Notes: generated by a model from the sequence alone, not told the origin. A stretch of 64,000 nucleotides of DNA from Paracoccaceae bacterium (GCA_017854585.1 JAFMHK010000001.1:62001-126000), one strand, 5' to 3'; positions 18,024 to 27,220 are shown, counted from the first letter of the stretch. A program made the numbers and translations.

Positions 18024-19454
18024 TCAGCGCTTGTTCCAGCGCGGAAATCCAAAGTTCAGATAGTCGCGCCGATAGGCTTCCATTGTAGCCTTCTCGATCT
18101 TTCCGTCATACACGGCCTTCAATGGGAACGGCGCATCATCGGTTGCCGCCGCGAAGGGCTGCGGTGCCGCGCCCACGGCCACCGCAAGGTCAGGCAACGT
18201 GGTGGGCAGGTCTTCTTCGCGCAAGATGTGATCGGGCAGCGTGACGTGTGCCATACCCTGCAGCACTGCGGTCTGGGTGGCCCAAGCCGGGTCCACCTTG
18301 AGCCCGGTCTGCCCGGAAAGATTGCCTTTCAGGAACTCCAGAAACGCGGCAAATGCGACTTTGTGTTCATCAGCGCCGTAGCCGGGCACCAACCCCGCCT
18401 CGGGGATCGGCAGGCCATACATCTTGCGCAAGACACGCCGCACATCGGCATAGGCGGGGCGATCATTGGGCAAGATGAACGTATTGAATACCGCATAGGC
18501 GCGCGCCACGGGATGGCGCAACACCGTAAAACTACGGTGGCCCTGATTGTCACGCATCCAGTGGCGCATGTCTTTTTGTGACATCCGGCTGCGCAGGCCA
18601 TCGCGACCCACACCACCAACGGCCCCCATCCAATCGGCCACCGGGTCCACCACCGACCCCTTGATCGGCATGAACAGCAGGCCAGTTGTCGGCAGGGCAA
18701 GGAAGCCCGGCACCCCGGCGTGTCGCGGCGGTTCAAAATTTGGCGTCCCGGATAATTCAAATCGGTCCATCGCCCCGATTGCCGCAACCATTTCGTCGTA
18801 GTTTTCGACCTTTTCGCTCAACTCGCTGGGATTTTGTTTCTTGAGCTTGTCGGACGTCGCGGCGATGGCGTGATCAGATCCCAAGAACCGGCCCAACCCG
18901 TTCAGGACGTCCACATCATTGATGTCATCATACCTGATATAAAAAGCCGTCTGCCCCGTGGTTTGCAGGCCGTGTTGCAGGACCTCTTGAAATGCCTGCA
19001 AATTCTGTAGCATTTCCAGAAACTCATCGCGGTCGAAGCGCACCGTCGCGCTGCGCTGGTGCTTCAGGTCAGACAAGCGCCACTGCCCGGTCTGCGCGGC
19101 GATCTTGCGGCTGACATAACTTTCCAGCGGGTTTCGCGTCAGGATCACCTTGGCGATACGCGGGTCGGGCAATACCCGGTCCAAGACGCGCGGGTCGTGG
19201 TCATGAAAGAACCGCAACCCTGGGGTGCCCTTGGTCTGGCTGATGATGGCGTCGAGCAGTAAAAGCGGGTTGGCCTCGCGCATAGCCATGTCGATGCCAA
19301 ACATCTCGAATGTCTTGTGGTTGCCCATGAACGTGGGATTGAACACCTCTCCGAGGCAATTCAGGTCGTCGAATTGATTCAGGCTCGCCTCCAGGTAATT
19401 CGACCCGGTCCGCATCTCGGCAAACAAAACAAAGGCATCAAAACGTTTGGGCAC
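18024..19454 (-). CDS. two-domain sulfotransferase family protein
   Basis: A 476-residue putative PAPS-dependent sulfotransferase, probably acting on a surface glycan. Residues about 1-230 form a NodH/Stf0-like domain: RTGSNYLEASL resembles the 5'-phosphosulfate loop and LTRNPLESYVSRKI resembles the 3'-phosphate site. Residues about 255-430 look like a second, Sulfotransfer_2-like domain with FTVLRHPVARAYAVF as its 3'-phosphate motif. The second 5'-loop (TTGLLFMPIKGS) is atypical and may be degenerate. It is last in the galU-GT4-GT2-GT14-sulfotransferase run, starting with GTG three bases after the GT14 stop. The acceptor is unknown. A PAP phosphatase gene (cysQ) lies nearby. Confidence 0.8.
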   Translation of the reverse strand: MPKRFDAFVLFAEMRTGSNYLEASLNQFDDLNCLGEVFNPTFMGNHKTFEMFGIDMAMREANPLLLLDAIISQTKGTPGLRFFHDHDPRVLDRVLPDPRIAKVILTRNPLESYVSRKIAAQTGQWRLSDLKHQRSATVRFDRDEFLEMLQNLQAFQEVLQHGLQTTGQTAFYIRYDDINDVDVLNGLGRFLGSDHAIAATSDKLKKQNPSELSEKVENYDEMVAAIGAMDRFELSGTPNFEPPRHAGVPGFLALPTTGLLFMPIKGSVVDPVADWMGAVGGVGRDGLRSRMSQKDMRHWMRDNQGHRSFTVLRHPVARAYAVFNTFILPNDRPAYADVRRVLRKMYGLPIPEAGLVPGYGADEHKVAFAAFLEFLKGNLSGQTGLKVDPAWATQTAVLQGMAHVTLPDHILREEDLPTTLPDLAVAVGAAPQPFAAATDDAPFPLKAVYDGKIEKATMEAYRRDYLNFGFPRWNKR

Positions 19455-19457
19455 AGG

Positions 19458-21158
19458 TTACCTGACCAGATAAGGGCGGCTATCGGACGTGGGCGGCTGT
19501 GCCCCCGTCGGCGTTGTCGGAAAATCACCCATGATGAACGGGTTCATCCCCTGATTCTTGAGGTTCTGAAGGAACTGACCAAACCCTTCCATGCTGGCAA
19601 TGCGCGGGGCTTCCGTCAGGCGCACGGCGGTGGCTCCTCCCATGACGTCCAGAATAGACTGCAAGTTTTCCATCGGTTCTTCAACGAACTCGGCAAGTGT
19701 CCAGATGCGCACTTCTGCCCGGGTCCGAACGTGGCGAAGGGTGTTCACGAACTCCATCTCACGCTTTTGCAGGCGCGCCGCCTCGTCCCGGATGCTGGCG
19801 AAATCGCGGTTTGCAGCAAACAGCGGCACCGCCCAAGCCCCGGTGATGACAGAGATTTGCGCGTTCGCATCGGCGGCCATGAAGCTGCCGGGTCTTTGCG
19901 TGTCGCGTGGGCTGAATTGAAAGACTTGCCGCTCGCCGCGCGTATTCCAGATCAGGCTGCTGATGAAACGCTGCGGATTATAATCCCGGATCGCCGCCGA
20001 GGATGACAGGCACCCGGCATAGATGTCCTGATCGCCAGCAAAACGAGCCTTCTTGGGGTCGAAAAGGTTGCCGTGCACCCGTGTGCCCAGCCGCCGCGAG
20101 AGCCACGCTTCGAAATCCTCGAAGAGGTCATTGAAGCCCTGAAAAACCGAATACGGCGCGCAGGTTTTGCCGTTTTCCCAATCACTATTTGGGAAGCGGC
20201 TGTGCATATACAGGCCCGCCCGGCCCCGCGTCCGCCGCTCCAGCGCCTTGGCAAAAACGCGGTCGATCTTGCCCGGCGCGGGTTCCGCCATGCTTGATCC
20301 GGTATGGTTCGGGTCCAGAAATGTTTCGAACAGCCTGTTTGCCTTGGGCCATATCTTGCGTGCAACGAAGCAGTCGGACCGCTTCAGCAGATGCAGGTGA
20401 TCGTCGTAGAATACGTGCGGCTTGCCCTGAAAATCGAACTTGGACAGGGTCAGTGACCGGCTTTCGATCTGGCGCGAATAGTTGCGGGCCAGCGTCTGAT
20501 AATAGCTTTCGTCGGGAATCCAGACCATGCGGAAATAAGCGTCATGCTCCCTCCGGGCAGGATCTTGCAGGATCGCCGACAGGGTCTGTCGCGTCAGGCA
20601 CCACCATTGCGACCCAAGATGCGGAACCACGTCTGCAGGCAGCCGCCGCTTGAAACCAACGCTTCGCTGCAGTTCCACATACCGATCAAACATGAACCTG
20701 TGGCGTTTCCAAGAAAATGGAAACCGCAGGTGGAACCGTTCGGCATTCAGCCCGTCGATCGTCCAGTCCACATCCTTGGTCGTAACGCTTTCAACGAAAT
20801 CGGTCATCGGGCGCACGGCAAGGTAGTCGCGCAGTTCCTCAACTGGGCGCAACGGCAGGCAAGATCCGCTGGCCAGATACACGTGCCGCACGCTTGGAAA
20901 CTGGGCCAGCATCAGTTCTGACGCTGTTTGTGACGCGGCGACCAATGACCACGTCCCCCATTCGCAACGATGGCGTCTGGAAAACCTGATATTTTCCAAG
21001 TCGGACAGTGCCTTTTGCAGGCCTTCAAACTCCGGTCGGGAAACGGCCTTGTCGACGTGGATGACGACGGGGCAATCGCGTTCGGCCCAATGTCGTGCAA
21101 CCTGCGCCGCGCGGTGCAGGGCGGTGTGGCACAACATGACAAAACCGACCGTGCTCAT
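19458..21158 (-). CDS. GT14-like beta-1,6-N-acetylglucosaminyltransferase (Branch family)
   Basis: The N-terminal 290 residues match the core-2/I-branching (GT14) glycosyltransferase family: FVMLCHTALHRAAQ at the start, IHVDKAVSRPEF, YLASGSCLPLRP, GSQWWCLTRQT and IPDESYYQTLARN. The C-terminal half (about residues 300-566) is an uncharacterised region with no motif I recognise. The ATG at 21158 overlaps the stop of the upstream GT2 gene (ATGA); the frame stays open 23 codons further up inside that gene. Likely role: adding a branching sugar to a cell-surface polysaccharide or lipid-linked glycan at the cytoplasmic face. Donor and acceptor cannot be read from sequence. Confidence 0.82.
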   Translation of the reverse strand: MSTVGFVMLCHTALHRAAQVARHWAERDCPVVIHVDKAVSRPEFEGLQKALSDLENIRFSRRHRCEWGTWSLVAASQTASELMLAQFPSVRHVYLASGSCLPLRPVEELRDYLAVRPMTDFVESVTTKDVDWTIDGLNAERFHLRFPFSWKRHRFMFDRYVELQRSVGFKRRLPADVVPHLGSQWWCLTRQTLSAILQDPARREHDAYFRMVWIPDESYYQTLARNYSRQIESRSLTLSKFDFQGKPHVFYDDHLHLLKRSDCFVARKIWPKANRLFETFLDPNHTGSSMAEPAPGKIDRVFAKALERRTRGRAGLYMHSRFPNSDWENGKTCAPYSVFQGFNDLFEDFEAWLSRRLGTRVHGNLFDPKKARFAGDQDIYAGCLSSSAAIRDYNPQRFISSLIWNTRGERQVFQFSPRDTQRPGSFMAADANAQISVITGAWAVPLFAANRDFASIRDEAARLQKREMEFVNTLRHVRTRAEVRIWTLAEFVEEPMENLQSILDVMGGATAVRLTEAPRIASMEGFGQFLQNLKNQGMNPFIMGDFPTTPTGAQPPTSDSRPYLVR

Positions 21159-22165
21159 GCCCAGTTTCCCTTGGACATCAGGCCCAGAATCTCCAGCTGC
21201 CGCCAGTTTATGTAGCGTTCCGACCACTTGGTCCAGAAATCCAGATCGGTGTGCAGTCCCTCATGATAGGCGCGATATTCTGCACTGTTGGCGTAATGCT
21301 GGCGCCGTTCCAGTTCCTCGGCGGCCTTGGCGGTGAAGGTGTCGATGAATTTGGCATGAAGCAGAATGCCCGACGTCTTTTCGCCCCCCCATTCATCGTA
21401 AACGAGGTTCAGACCACGCGGCAGCAGCATATGGGTGGAACTGGCAAAGCAGAATGATTTGTCCCATTTTATCAATGGGATCTTGTTCAACGCGGGGGCG
21501 CGATCCGGTTTCTCGGCGAAGAAGGAACGGGCGCGGGGGCCGCCTTGAATCCACAGGTTCCCGAACTGCCAGTTCCGCTCGATCGTGTAATTTCCGGCAT
21601 CGAACCAGCAGGCAATCTCGAACGGATCCCGCCCGGCGCTATAGGGCTGCGCACTGATCGGTCCTTTGGGGTACATGTCCAGCAGCATCGCGCCAAACGA
21701 CCTGACCGATGATGCGTCCAGCCAATCGGTCAATGCGGGAATGGGCCGGGTATCGCAGAACGGGTAGACAAGAAATTCGTCGGGGTCGACCACCAGACAC
21801 CAATGTCCGTGGCCGTGGCGACGCAACAAGTGGTTGACCCAGTCCATTCCAAATCGGGACCGCTTGTAACTGGTTTCGGTTGTCCAGACCGAACAATCGA
21901 CCTGCTCGGCCAGAAATTCGCGGGTGCCGTCGTCGCTGTCATTGTCGACGAAAAGAAAATGGCTGATCCCCTTGGTCCGGTAATACTCGAGGAAAAACGG
22001 CAGGCGCACCCGCTCATTGCGCAGAGTAACGAAACACAAGGCGTCAGACGGTTTGATCTTGGCGGTTCGGTCAACCACTTCCAGCAGACTCCGCCCCTTG
22101 CGCCATGCACGCACAAGGAACTTCTTTCGCCTCAGGCGTAGCCCGTAGCGCTCCACCGCCCTCAT
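21155..22165 (-). CDS. glycosyltransferase family 2-type protein
   Basis: The 336-residue product is a GT-A fold transferase of the Glyco_tranf_2_4 type. It has LRNERVRLPFFLEYYR near residue 48, FLFVDNDSDDGT near residue 70 and the metal-binding VVDPDEFLVYP near residue 124 (DXD-like). A basic N-terminus precedes the domain, and there is no membrane segment. The ATG at 22165 follows GAAGGGC. It sits 10 bases after the GT4 gene and overlaps the GT14 gene, so the three are very probably translated from one message. The sugar specificity is unknown. Confidence 0.84.
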   Translation of the reverse strand: MRAVERYGLRLRRKKFLVRAWRKGRSLLEVVDRTAKIKPSDALCFVTLRNERVRLPFFLEYYRTKGISHFLFVDNDSDDGTREFLAEQVDCSVWTTETSYKRSRFGMDWVNHLLRRHGHGHWCLVVDPDEFLVYPFCDTRPIPALTDWLDASSVRSFGAMLLDMYPKGPISAQPYSAGRDPFEIACWFDAGNYTIERNWQFGNLWIQGGPRARSFFAEKPDRAPALNKIPLIKWDKSFCFASSTHMLLPRGLNLVYDEWGGEKTSGILLHAKFIDTFTAKAAEELERRQHYANSAEYRAYHEGLHTDLDFWTKWSERYINWRQLEILGLMSKGNWA

Positions 22166-22175
22166 TTACTGCCCT

Positions 22176-23396
22176 TCACGTTCGACCCGCTGTATTAAGC
22201 AACGCCGCCTCAACGGTTTCAAAATGCCTTTGCCAACTTGGTAGCCGGGCTTTCGCCGACGCTGGCAACGGCAACTTGCCATCAATAGCTTGCTTTATTG
22301 TTTCCGCCCAAGAGTAAGCATCGTCAGGCTGCAGGTAAACGGCGCAATCGCCAAAAACCTCTCTTATGACAGGCAGATCGCTGCAAATCGCCATGGTGCC
22401 CAGCGCTGCGGCCTCCAGCGGGGGAAGGCCAAAGCCCTCTGCCAGCGTTGGAAACAGCAGAGCATTCGCCTTGGACAGCAGATCGGCGGCGTCCCGGTCA
22501 TCCAGTGCCCCGTGTTCAAATATGGCCGTCCCGCGCAGGGGATGAGCCTGAAGCCGCGCGGCAAGCGCGTCAATGCGCCAACCGCGATGTCCGATAATAT
22601 GCAGCGCGGGCATTTCCGACTCTGGCAGATCGCGCGCCAACATCTCCCATACGTCCAGCAGGAGCGCGTGATTTTTCCGCGGCTCGATCGTGCCGATGGC
22701 CACGAAAAGGCGCGGGTCTTTCACGGTCGACGCAGGCGGAGCAACATCCAAACCCAGATGTGCGGTGATCAGCGGAGGGCCACCGTTCCAGTGATCACCC
22801 AAAGCAGCAGCCGTATCATGTGAATTGCAGATGATCAGATCCGCATACGTACGCACCCGGTCCAACATATCGGCAAAGCGCGCAGGCTGACCGGGAGCCG
22901 CGAAGGCAGGGTGGGTGATCGGGATAAGATCATGGATCATTACGGCAATGCGGGCTTGGGGGTGGGCACCCCACGCCGCAAGCGTTCGAGCGCCAAGGTT
23001 GCTTAGACCCACGTTCAGGTAGGTGGTCGGCCCCGCCTTCAAGGATCGCAGCAGCCGTGGCAGGCTGCGGCGTGTGCACCGACCCAGCGCAAAGGGCCGC
23101 AAAGCGGCCTCGGCTCGGTGGCGCAGATTGTTCCCCCGCCCCAACAGACGTGAAATCAGATCTGCCCGCCCCGGCTTGGCACGCCCCTCGGCCAGCGCAA
23201 GAAGTTGCGCGCCGCCATCGGGACCAAGCAGAAGATAGCCCCGCGTGGTCCGGCACAGCAGCCGCAGGCCCGGACCGGACATCAGGTAATGGCGCAGATA
23301 TGCTGCCTCGACCCGGTCAACGCCCGTCATGGCCCCGCGACCAACGCGTGACAAAAGGCGTGTGACATCGAGGCAGATGGTCATGGACGCAACCAA
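22176..23396 (-). CDS. glycosyltransferase family 4-type (GT-B) protein
   Basis: A 406-residue GT1/GT4 glycosyltransferase. The C-terminal domain holds the nucleotide-sugar motif FVAIGTIEPRKNH near residue 225, a HIIGHRGWR element, and the EX7E region LFPTLAEGFGLPPLEAAALG near residue 320. The TTG start at 23396 has GAAGG at a good distance; an in-frame ATG at 23384 (MTICLDVTRLL) is an equally sensible start without a strong ribosome-binding site. It is 11 bases downstream of galU. It probably extends a surface glycan using a nucleotide sugar; the exact sugar is unknown. Confidence 0.86.
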   Translation of the reverse strand: MVASMTICLDVTRLLSRVGRGAMTGVDRVEAAYLRHYLMSGPGLRLLCRTTRGYLLLGPDGGAQLLALAEGRAKPGRADLISRLLGRGNNLRHRAEAALRPFALGRCTRRSLPRLLRSLKAGPTTYLNVGLSNLGARTLAAWGAHPQARIAVMIHDLIPITHPAFAAPGQPARFADMLDRVRTYADLIICNSHDTAAALGDHWNGGPPLITAHLGLDVAPPASTVKDPRLFVAIGTIEPRKNHALLLDVWEMLARDLPESEMPALHIIGHRGWRIDALAARLQAHPLRGTAIFEHGALDDRDAADLLSKANALLFPTLAEGFGLPPLEAAALGTMAICSDLPVIREVFGDCAVYLQPDDAYSWAETIKQAIDGKLPLPASAKARLPSWQRHFETVEAALLNTAGRT

Positions 23397-23407
23397 GCGC
23401 GGCCCTT

Positions 23408-24301
23408 CTATTGGGCTGCCGCGCGCGAGGACATCAGATCAACCAGAAACTCGGTGAATTCGTCCTTCAGGTCGGGCCGCGCCATGCCAAACGCCACGGT
23501 CGCCTGCAGGAACCCTGCCTTTGATCCACAATCAAATCGCTGACCGCGGAACCGATACCCATAGACGTTGTCCGACTGTTCGATCTCGAGCGCGATGGCA
23601 TCGGTCAACTGCACCTCACCCCCGGCGCCCGATTTGATCTTGTGCAGGTTATCCATGATCTCGGGCGTCAGGATATAACGCCCGATAACAGCAAGGTTCG
23701 ATGGTGCGGTGCCGAGCGCAGGCTTTTCGACCATGCCTTTAACCGACACGACCGAACCCATGTCTTCCTTGATATCCAGCACCCCGTAGGCCGAGGTCTT
23801 TTCGGCCGGCACTTCCATGGCGGCAACCATGTTGCCCCCCGTTTCGGCATGCGCTTCGACCATCTGTTGCAGGCAAGGCACCTCTGCCGCGATAACGTCA
23901 TCGGGCAAGATCACGGCAAAGGGTTCGTCGGACAGCAACCGCCGCGCGCACCAAACGGCATGCCCCAGACCCAACGCCTTGTGCTGGCGGATATAGGCAA
24001 TCGCGCCGCTATCCATGTTTGTGGCCTTCAGCGCCTCCAGCAATTCGGTCTTGCCCTTCTTGCGCAGGGCGTTTTCCAACTCGGGCGCGTGATCGAAGTA
24101 ATCCTCCAGCGCGGATTTCCCGCGCGAGGTGACAAAGATGAAGTCCCGAATACCGGCAGCGCGCGCCTCGTCGATGGCGTATTGGATCAACGGTCGATCA
24201 ACCAACGTCATGATTTCCTTGGGAACTGATTTCGTTGCCGGCAAAAACCGGGTGCCCAAGCCCGCTACTGGAAAGATGGCCTTGGTAACGCGCTTCTTCA
24301 T
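23408..24301 (-). CDS. galU: UTP-glucose-1-phosphate uridylyltransferase
   Basis: GalU makes UDP-glucose from UTP and glucose-1-phosphate in the cytoplasm, feeding polysaccharide synthesis. The 297-residue protein has the nucleotidyltransferase signature PVAGLGTRFLPATKSVPKE at its N-terminus, VILPDDVI, and GMVEKP further on. The ATG follows AAGGGGCTGTC. It is the first gene of a run with three glycosyltransferases and a sulfotransferase, consistent with supplying their donor sugar. Confidence 0.96.
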   Translation of the reverse strand: MKKRVTKAIFPVAGLGTRFLPATKSVPKEIMTLVDRPLIQYAIDEARAAGIRDFIFVTSRGKSALEDYFDHAPELENALRKKGKTELLEALKATNMDSGAIAYIRQHKALGLGHAVWCARRLLSDEPFAVILPDDVIAAEVPCLQQMVEAHAETGGNMVAAMEVPAEKTSAYGVLDIKEDMGSVVSVKGMVEKPALGTAPSNLAVIGRYILTPEIMDNLHKIKSGAGGEVQLTDAIALEIEQSDNVYGYRFRGQRFDCGSKAGFLQATVAFGMARPDLKDEFTEFLVDLMSSRAAAQ

Positions 24302-24374
24302 GACAGCCCCTTAAAATGTAACTTCGGCGCCCGCCGACATGTTCGTATCTGCTTACACGAACTCTATTTACTGA

Positions 24375-24402
24375 ATTGTAGCGAAAATTCCGATCAAACA
24401 AA
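24375..24402 (-). promoter_or_regulatory. possible galU promoter
   Basis: Read on the minus strand, TTTGTT (24397-24402) and TACAAT (24375-24380) are separated by 16 bases in the 110-base gap between the upstream GT2 gene and galU. Just downstream (about 24337-24358) lies a hexameric inverted repeat GTTCGT...ACGAAC that might be an operator. The -35 match is weak. Confidence 0.35.
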
Positions 24403-24411
24403 ACGGCGAAT

Positions 24412-25626
24412 TCACGAAACGTTCGGCCCCCGCACAGGGGCGACGCGCGCTACCTCAGCCTCTATTCGGGCGGCGCGCCGCCAGTATTGGAAGCGCTTGC
24501 CGCTACGTTCGGCTGGCCCGAACAACCCGCCTCGCTGGACCCAGATGCCCGGAGCGATGAATTCCACCGTGTGCTTGCGTGGCGTCGGGGCAAACAGGAA
24601 AACGCTCACCGTGTGGCCCGCCAGCGCCAGCGCTTCGGCCTCGTACATCAAGACACGTTCATCCCCGGCCCGACCAGCCAGCACCTTTGGCGGCAAAGGT
24701 GTTGTCGTGCGAAGGGGTTGAAAATTCCCGGCCATGGGGGCCGGTGATGACCCGAAATCGCGGGTACGCCCAATGGCGATGCCCGCCATCAACCCCTCCA
24801 TCAGCTCACGCATGGTTTCGGTCGTCAGCTTGCGCCGTCGCGCAAGCCGCATAAGCCGCCGTCGCTGATTACCGACCAATTGATCCAGCGCGCCGTCAAC
24901 CGCTTTGGGCGGGGCATGTTTGCGCAGGAACACGGCAGTTGACGCACCAATGTCATGCAGGCTGAGCGGAAGCCGATCGGCGGTCCGCCGGACGCTGGCT
25001 GCGAAGCCATGATGCACCGTCGCAAGGGGCGCATAGGCGGCACGCGCGATGCGCCGTGCCAAATCAGTGTCGTCCATGTAAAAGGCGAACGCAGGGTCAA
25101 AACCGCCGATCCGAGAGAAAACATCGCGTCGAACCGCAAAATTGGTGCCGTTCAACTTCAATCTCTCACCATCGGGCAAGACAGGGGTCATTACCCCCGT
25201 TGGCATTGGCAACGGCCTGTCCCGCCCCAAGCCATCCACCGCCTGCGCACCCCATTGGACCGAGATGCCATTTCGCCCCAGAACCGTGCCCGTCACGGCA
25301 TCCGCGCCGGTCTGATCCAGCGCGTCCAACAATCGTATTGCCCACGTCGGTTCCGCCACCGCATCATCATCAATGAAGGCAACCACATCGCCCGCAGCCA
25401 TCGCCAGCCCAGCATTTCGCGCGGCCGAGATGTTCGGTTCCACCTGTTCGGCCTGTTTGATCCGGTCCACAAATGGCAACGTGGCAATCGCGTCCAGCCC
25501 CGCTGCGTCTGCGATCACTACAACCTCAGCCGGAGGGCCGAGAAGTTGGTTCAGCCCCCAAAGACACCGCACCAAAGCCCGGGGCCGCCCGTGGCTGACC
25601 ACGATGACACTCAGGCGTTCGGGCAT
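24412..25626 (-). CDS. glycosyltransferase family 2 protein with extra C-terminal region
   Basis: The N-terminal about 230 residues are a GT2 domain: LSVIVVSHGRPRALVRCL, EPNISAARNAGLAMA, AFIDDDAVAEP (DXD-type metal site) and FYMDDTDLARRI. The remaining about 150 residues contain an Arg-rich linker and a segment (GDERVLMYEAEALALAGHTVSVFLFAP) that resembles the first strand and helix of a GT-B glycosyltransferase, perhaps a remnant or partial fusion. The ATG overlaps the kdsB stop by one base (TGATG). It probably acts on LPS core or capsule, by association with kdsB. Confidence 0.82.
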   Translation of the reverse strand: MPERLSVIVVSHGRPRALVRCLWGLNQLLGPPAEVVVIADAAGLDAIATLPFVDRIKQAEQVEPNISAARNAGLAMAAGDVVAFIDDDAVAEPTWAIRLLDALDQTGADAVTGTVLGRNGISVQWGAQAVDGLGRDRPLPMPTGVMTPVLPDGERLKLNGTNFAVRRDVFSRIGGFDPAFAFYMDDTDLARRIARAAYAPLATVHHGFAASVRRTADRLPLSLHDIGASTAVFLRKHAPPKAVDGALDQLVGNQRRRLMRLARRRKLTTETMRELMEGLMAGIAIGRTRDFGSSPAPMAGNFQPLRTTTPLPPKVLAGRAGDERVLMYEAEALALAGHTVSVFLFAPTPRKHTVEFIAPGIWVQRGGLFGPAERSGKRFQYWRRAARIEAEVARVAPVRGPNVS

Positions 25627-26426
25627 CAGGGTTGCGCCATTTCGGCCAACATCGCCTCGATGCGGGGGATGTCCTCGGGGTTGTTGAGTTCCCAGAATTT
25701 GCGCCCCTTGCCCTCAACCTCGACACACAGCACCTTGTGCCCCGCCTCGAGGAACCGCAACTGCTCGAGGCCCTCCAAGGTCTCAAGCGGGCCGATCGGC
25801 CAACCGGGATATGCCCGCAAGGCCCATGGCCTGTAGGCATATACGCCCACATGATGAAACACGGGCGTCGGCGCTTCGGGGGCATAACTGCGCGCGGTAA
25901 ACGGGATCACCTCTTTCGAAAAATAAAGTGCCCGCCGCATACTGTCCGTCACGGCAGTTGTTCCGCCCACACGCCCGGCAGCCCGATCCGCCTTCAACGC
26001 GGCAAGCGTTTCACCGTCACATCGCAGAATTGGCGTGGCAAGGGCCGCCTGACTGTCATTGCGCAAGCCGGCGATCAGATCTTCCAGAAACCACGATGGC
26101 GTCAGCGGGGCGTCGCCTTGCAGGTTCACGACCATCTCAACATCGTCACCCAAGAGGCCCAGCGCTTCGGCACAACGATCAGTGCCGTTAAAGCAGTCTT
26201 CCGATGTCATCAGAACGTCGGCGCCGAATTCACGGGCCGCACGGGCGATCCGGTCATCGTCTGTCGCGACGAAAACGGCATCAAATCCCTGAACCCCTTG
26301 GGCGGCAAGCCAGCTCCGCTCGATCAGGCTGCGGCTTTCGCCTGTGGCACCGCGTAACATCGCCAATGGTTTGCCCGGATAGCGGGTGGAGGCATAGCGG
26401 GCCGGGATGATGCAAACAACGCTCAT
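25626..26426 (-). CDS. kdsB: 3-deoxy-manno-octulosonate cytidylyltransferase
   Basis: KdsB activates Kdo as CMP-Kdo for LPS inner core or capsule synthesis. The 266-residue protein has the expected IIPARYASTRYPGKPLA at the N-terminus, NLQGDAPL (family NxQGDxP motif) near residue 103, and VGVYAYRPWALRAY. It sits between cysQ (four-base overlap, ATGA) and a GT2 gene (one-base overlap), so the three form a tightly coupled unit. It could be the housekeeping copy or a capsule-specific copy; the window has no second one for comparison. Confidence 0.93.
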   Translation of the reverse strand: MSVVCIIPARYASTRYPGKPLAMLRGATGESRSLIERSWLAAQGVQGFDAVFVATDDDRIARAAREFGADVLMTSEDCFNGTDRCAEALGLLGDDVEMVVNLQGDAPLTPSWFLEDLIAGLRNDSQAALATPILRCDGETLAALKADRAAGRVGGTTAVTDSMRRALYFSKEVIPFTARSYAPEAPTPVFHHVGVYAYRPWALRAYPGWPIGPLETLEGLEQLRFLEAGHKVLCVEVEGKGRKFWELNNPEDIPRIEAMLAEMAQP

Positions 26427-27220
26427 GCCGGCACCAACACGACACCGGGCGCATGCGCGATGAAGAACCCATTGGCAAAACCCGGTTTGCCGTAGGTGAA
26501 TGGCTGGTGATCCTCAAACCGGACCATCTGCCCACCGGCACCGCGCAGCACCGCGTCACCGGCAGCGGTATCCCATTCCATCGTGCGGCCCAGTCGCGGA
26601 TAAAGATCGGCCTCGCCCGTGGCGATCAAACAGAACTTCAGCGAAGATCCCGCGCTTTTCATGTCCCGGACCGCATATTTGCCGATATATTCATCTGTTG
26701 CCGCATCCCGGTGTGATTTGGACGCGACCACCAGCAGGGCGTCATTGTCCGGGGTCGACACCCTGATTGGCTGCGTTTCACCCATTGCATCGGGCGCAAA
26801 CGCGCCGGTCTCCTCCACGGCCTGCCCGGTTGCATCGGTATAGAACAGCCGCCCGATAGCGGGCGCAAAAACCACACCGCGCACGGGAATACCGTCTTGT
26901 ACCAACGCGATGTTCACCGTGAAATCACCTCGTCGCTGAATGAACTCCTTGGTGCCATCCAACGGATCTACAATGATGAACTCCGAGGCCGTTTCGCCAT
27001 GACTGTCGGCCTGCTCCTCGGTGACAAGCGCGATGTCAGGGAAGGCATCCCGCAGTCCTTGGGAGATCAGTGCGTCGGCCGCTTCATCCGCCGCGGTCAC
27101 CGGGCTGTCGTCAGATTTGATTTTCACGTCGAAATCTTCAGCCTCGTAGATCTCCATGATCCGCGCGCCCGCCAAAATGGCCAGCCTGCGAAATTCCTGC
27201 ATCACCTTTTCATGGTCCAA
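26423..27220 (-). CDS. cysQ: 3'(2'),5'-bisphosphate nucleotidase CysQ
   Basis: CysQ hydrolyses PAP, the by-product of PAPS-dependent sulfation and sulfate reduction, to AMP. It is an inositol-monophosphatase-fold enzyme of 265 residues. Metal-binding motifs include VTEEQADSHGE near residue 65, VDPLDGTKEFIQRRGDFTVNIA near residue 83, and EWDTAAGDAVLRGAGG near residue 213. It heads the cysQ-kdsB-GT2 run. Its presence beside a sulfotransferase-containing glycan cluster would fit recycling of PAP from glycan sulfation, but cysQ also has a housekeeping role. Confidence 0.93.
   Translation of the reverse strand: MDHEKVMQEFRRLAILAGARIMEIYEAEDFDVKIKSDDSPVTAADEAADALISQGLRDAFPDIALVTEEQADSHGETASEFIIVDPLDGTKEFIQRRGDFTVNIALVQDGIPVRGVVFAPAIGRLFYTDATGQAVEETGAFAPDAMGETQPIRVSTPDNDALLVVASKSHRDAATDEYIGKYAVRDMKSAGSSLKFCLIATGEADLYPRLGRTMEWDTAAGDAVLRGAGGQMVRFEDHQPFTYGKPGFANGFFIAHAPGVVLVPA

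Noticed and set aside
27100-27140. Possible third parS (TTTCACGTCGAAAT-like)
   Set aside because: It has a mismatched, off-centre palindrome inside cysQ and differs from the two perfect parS sites.
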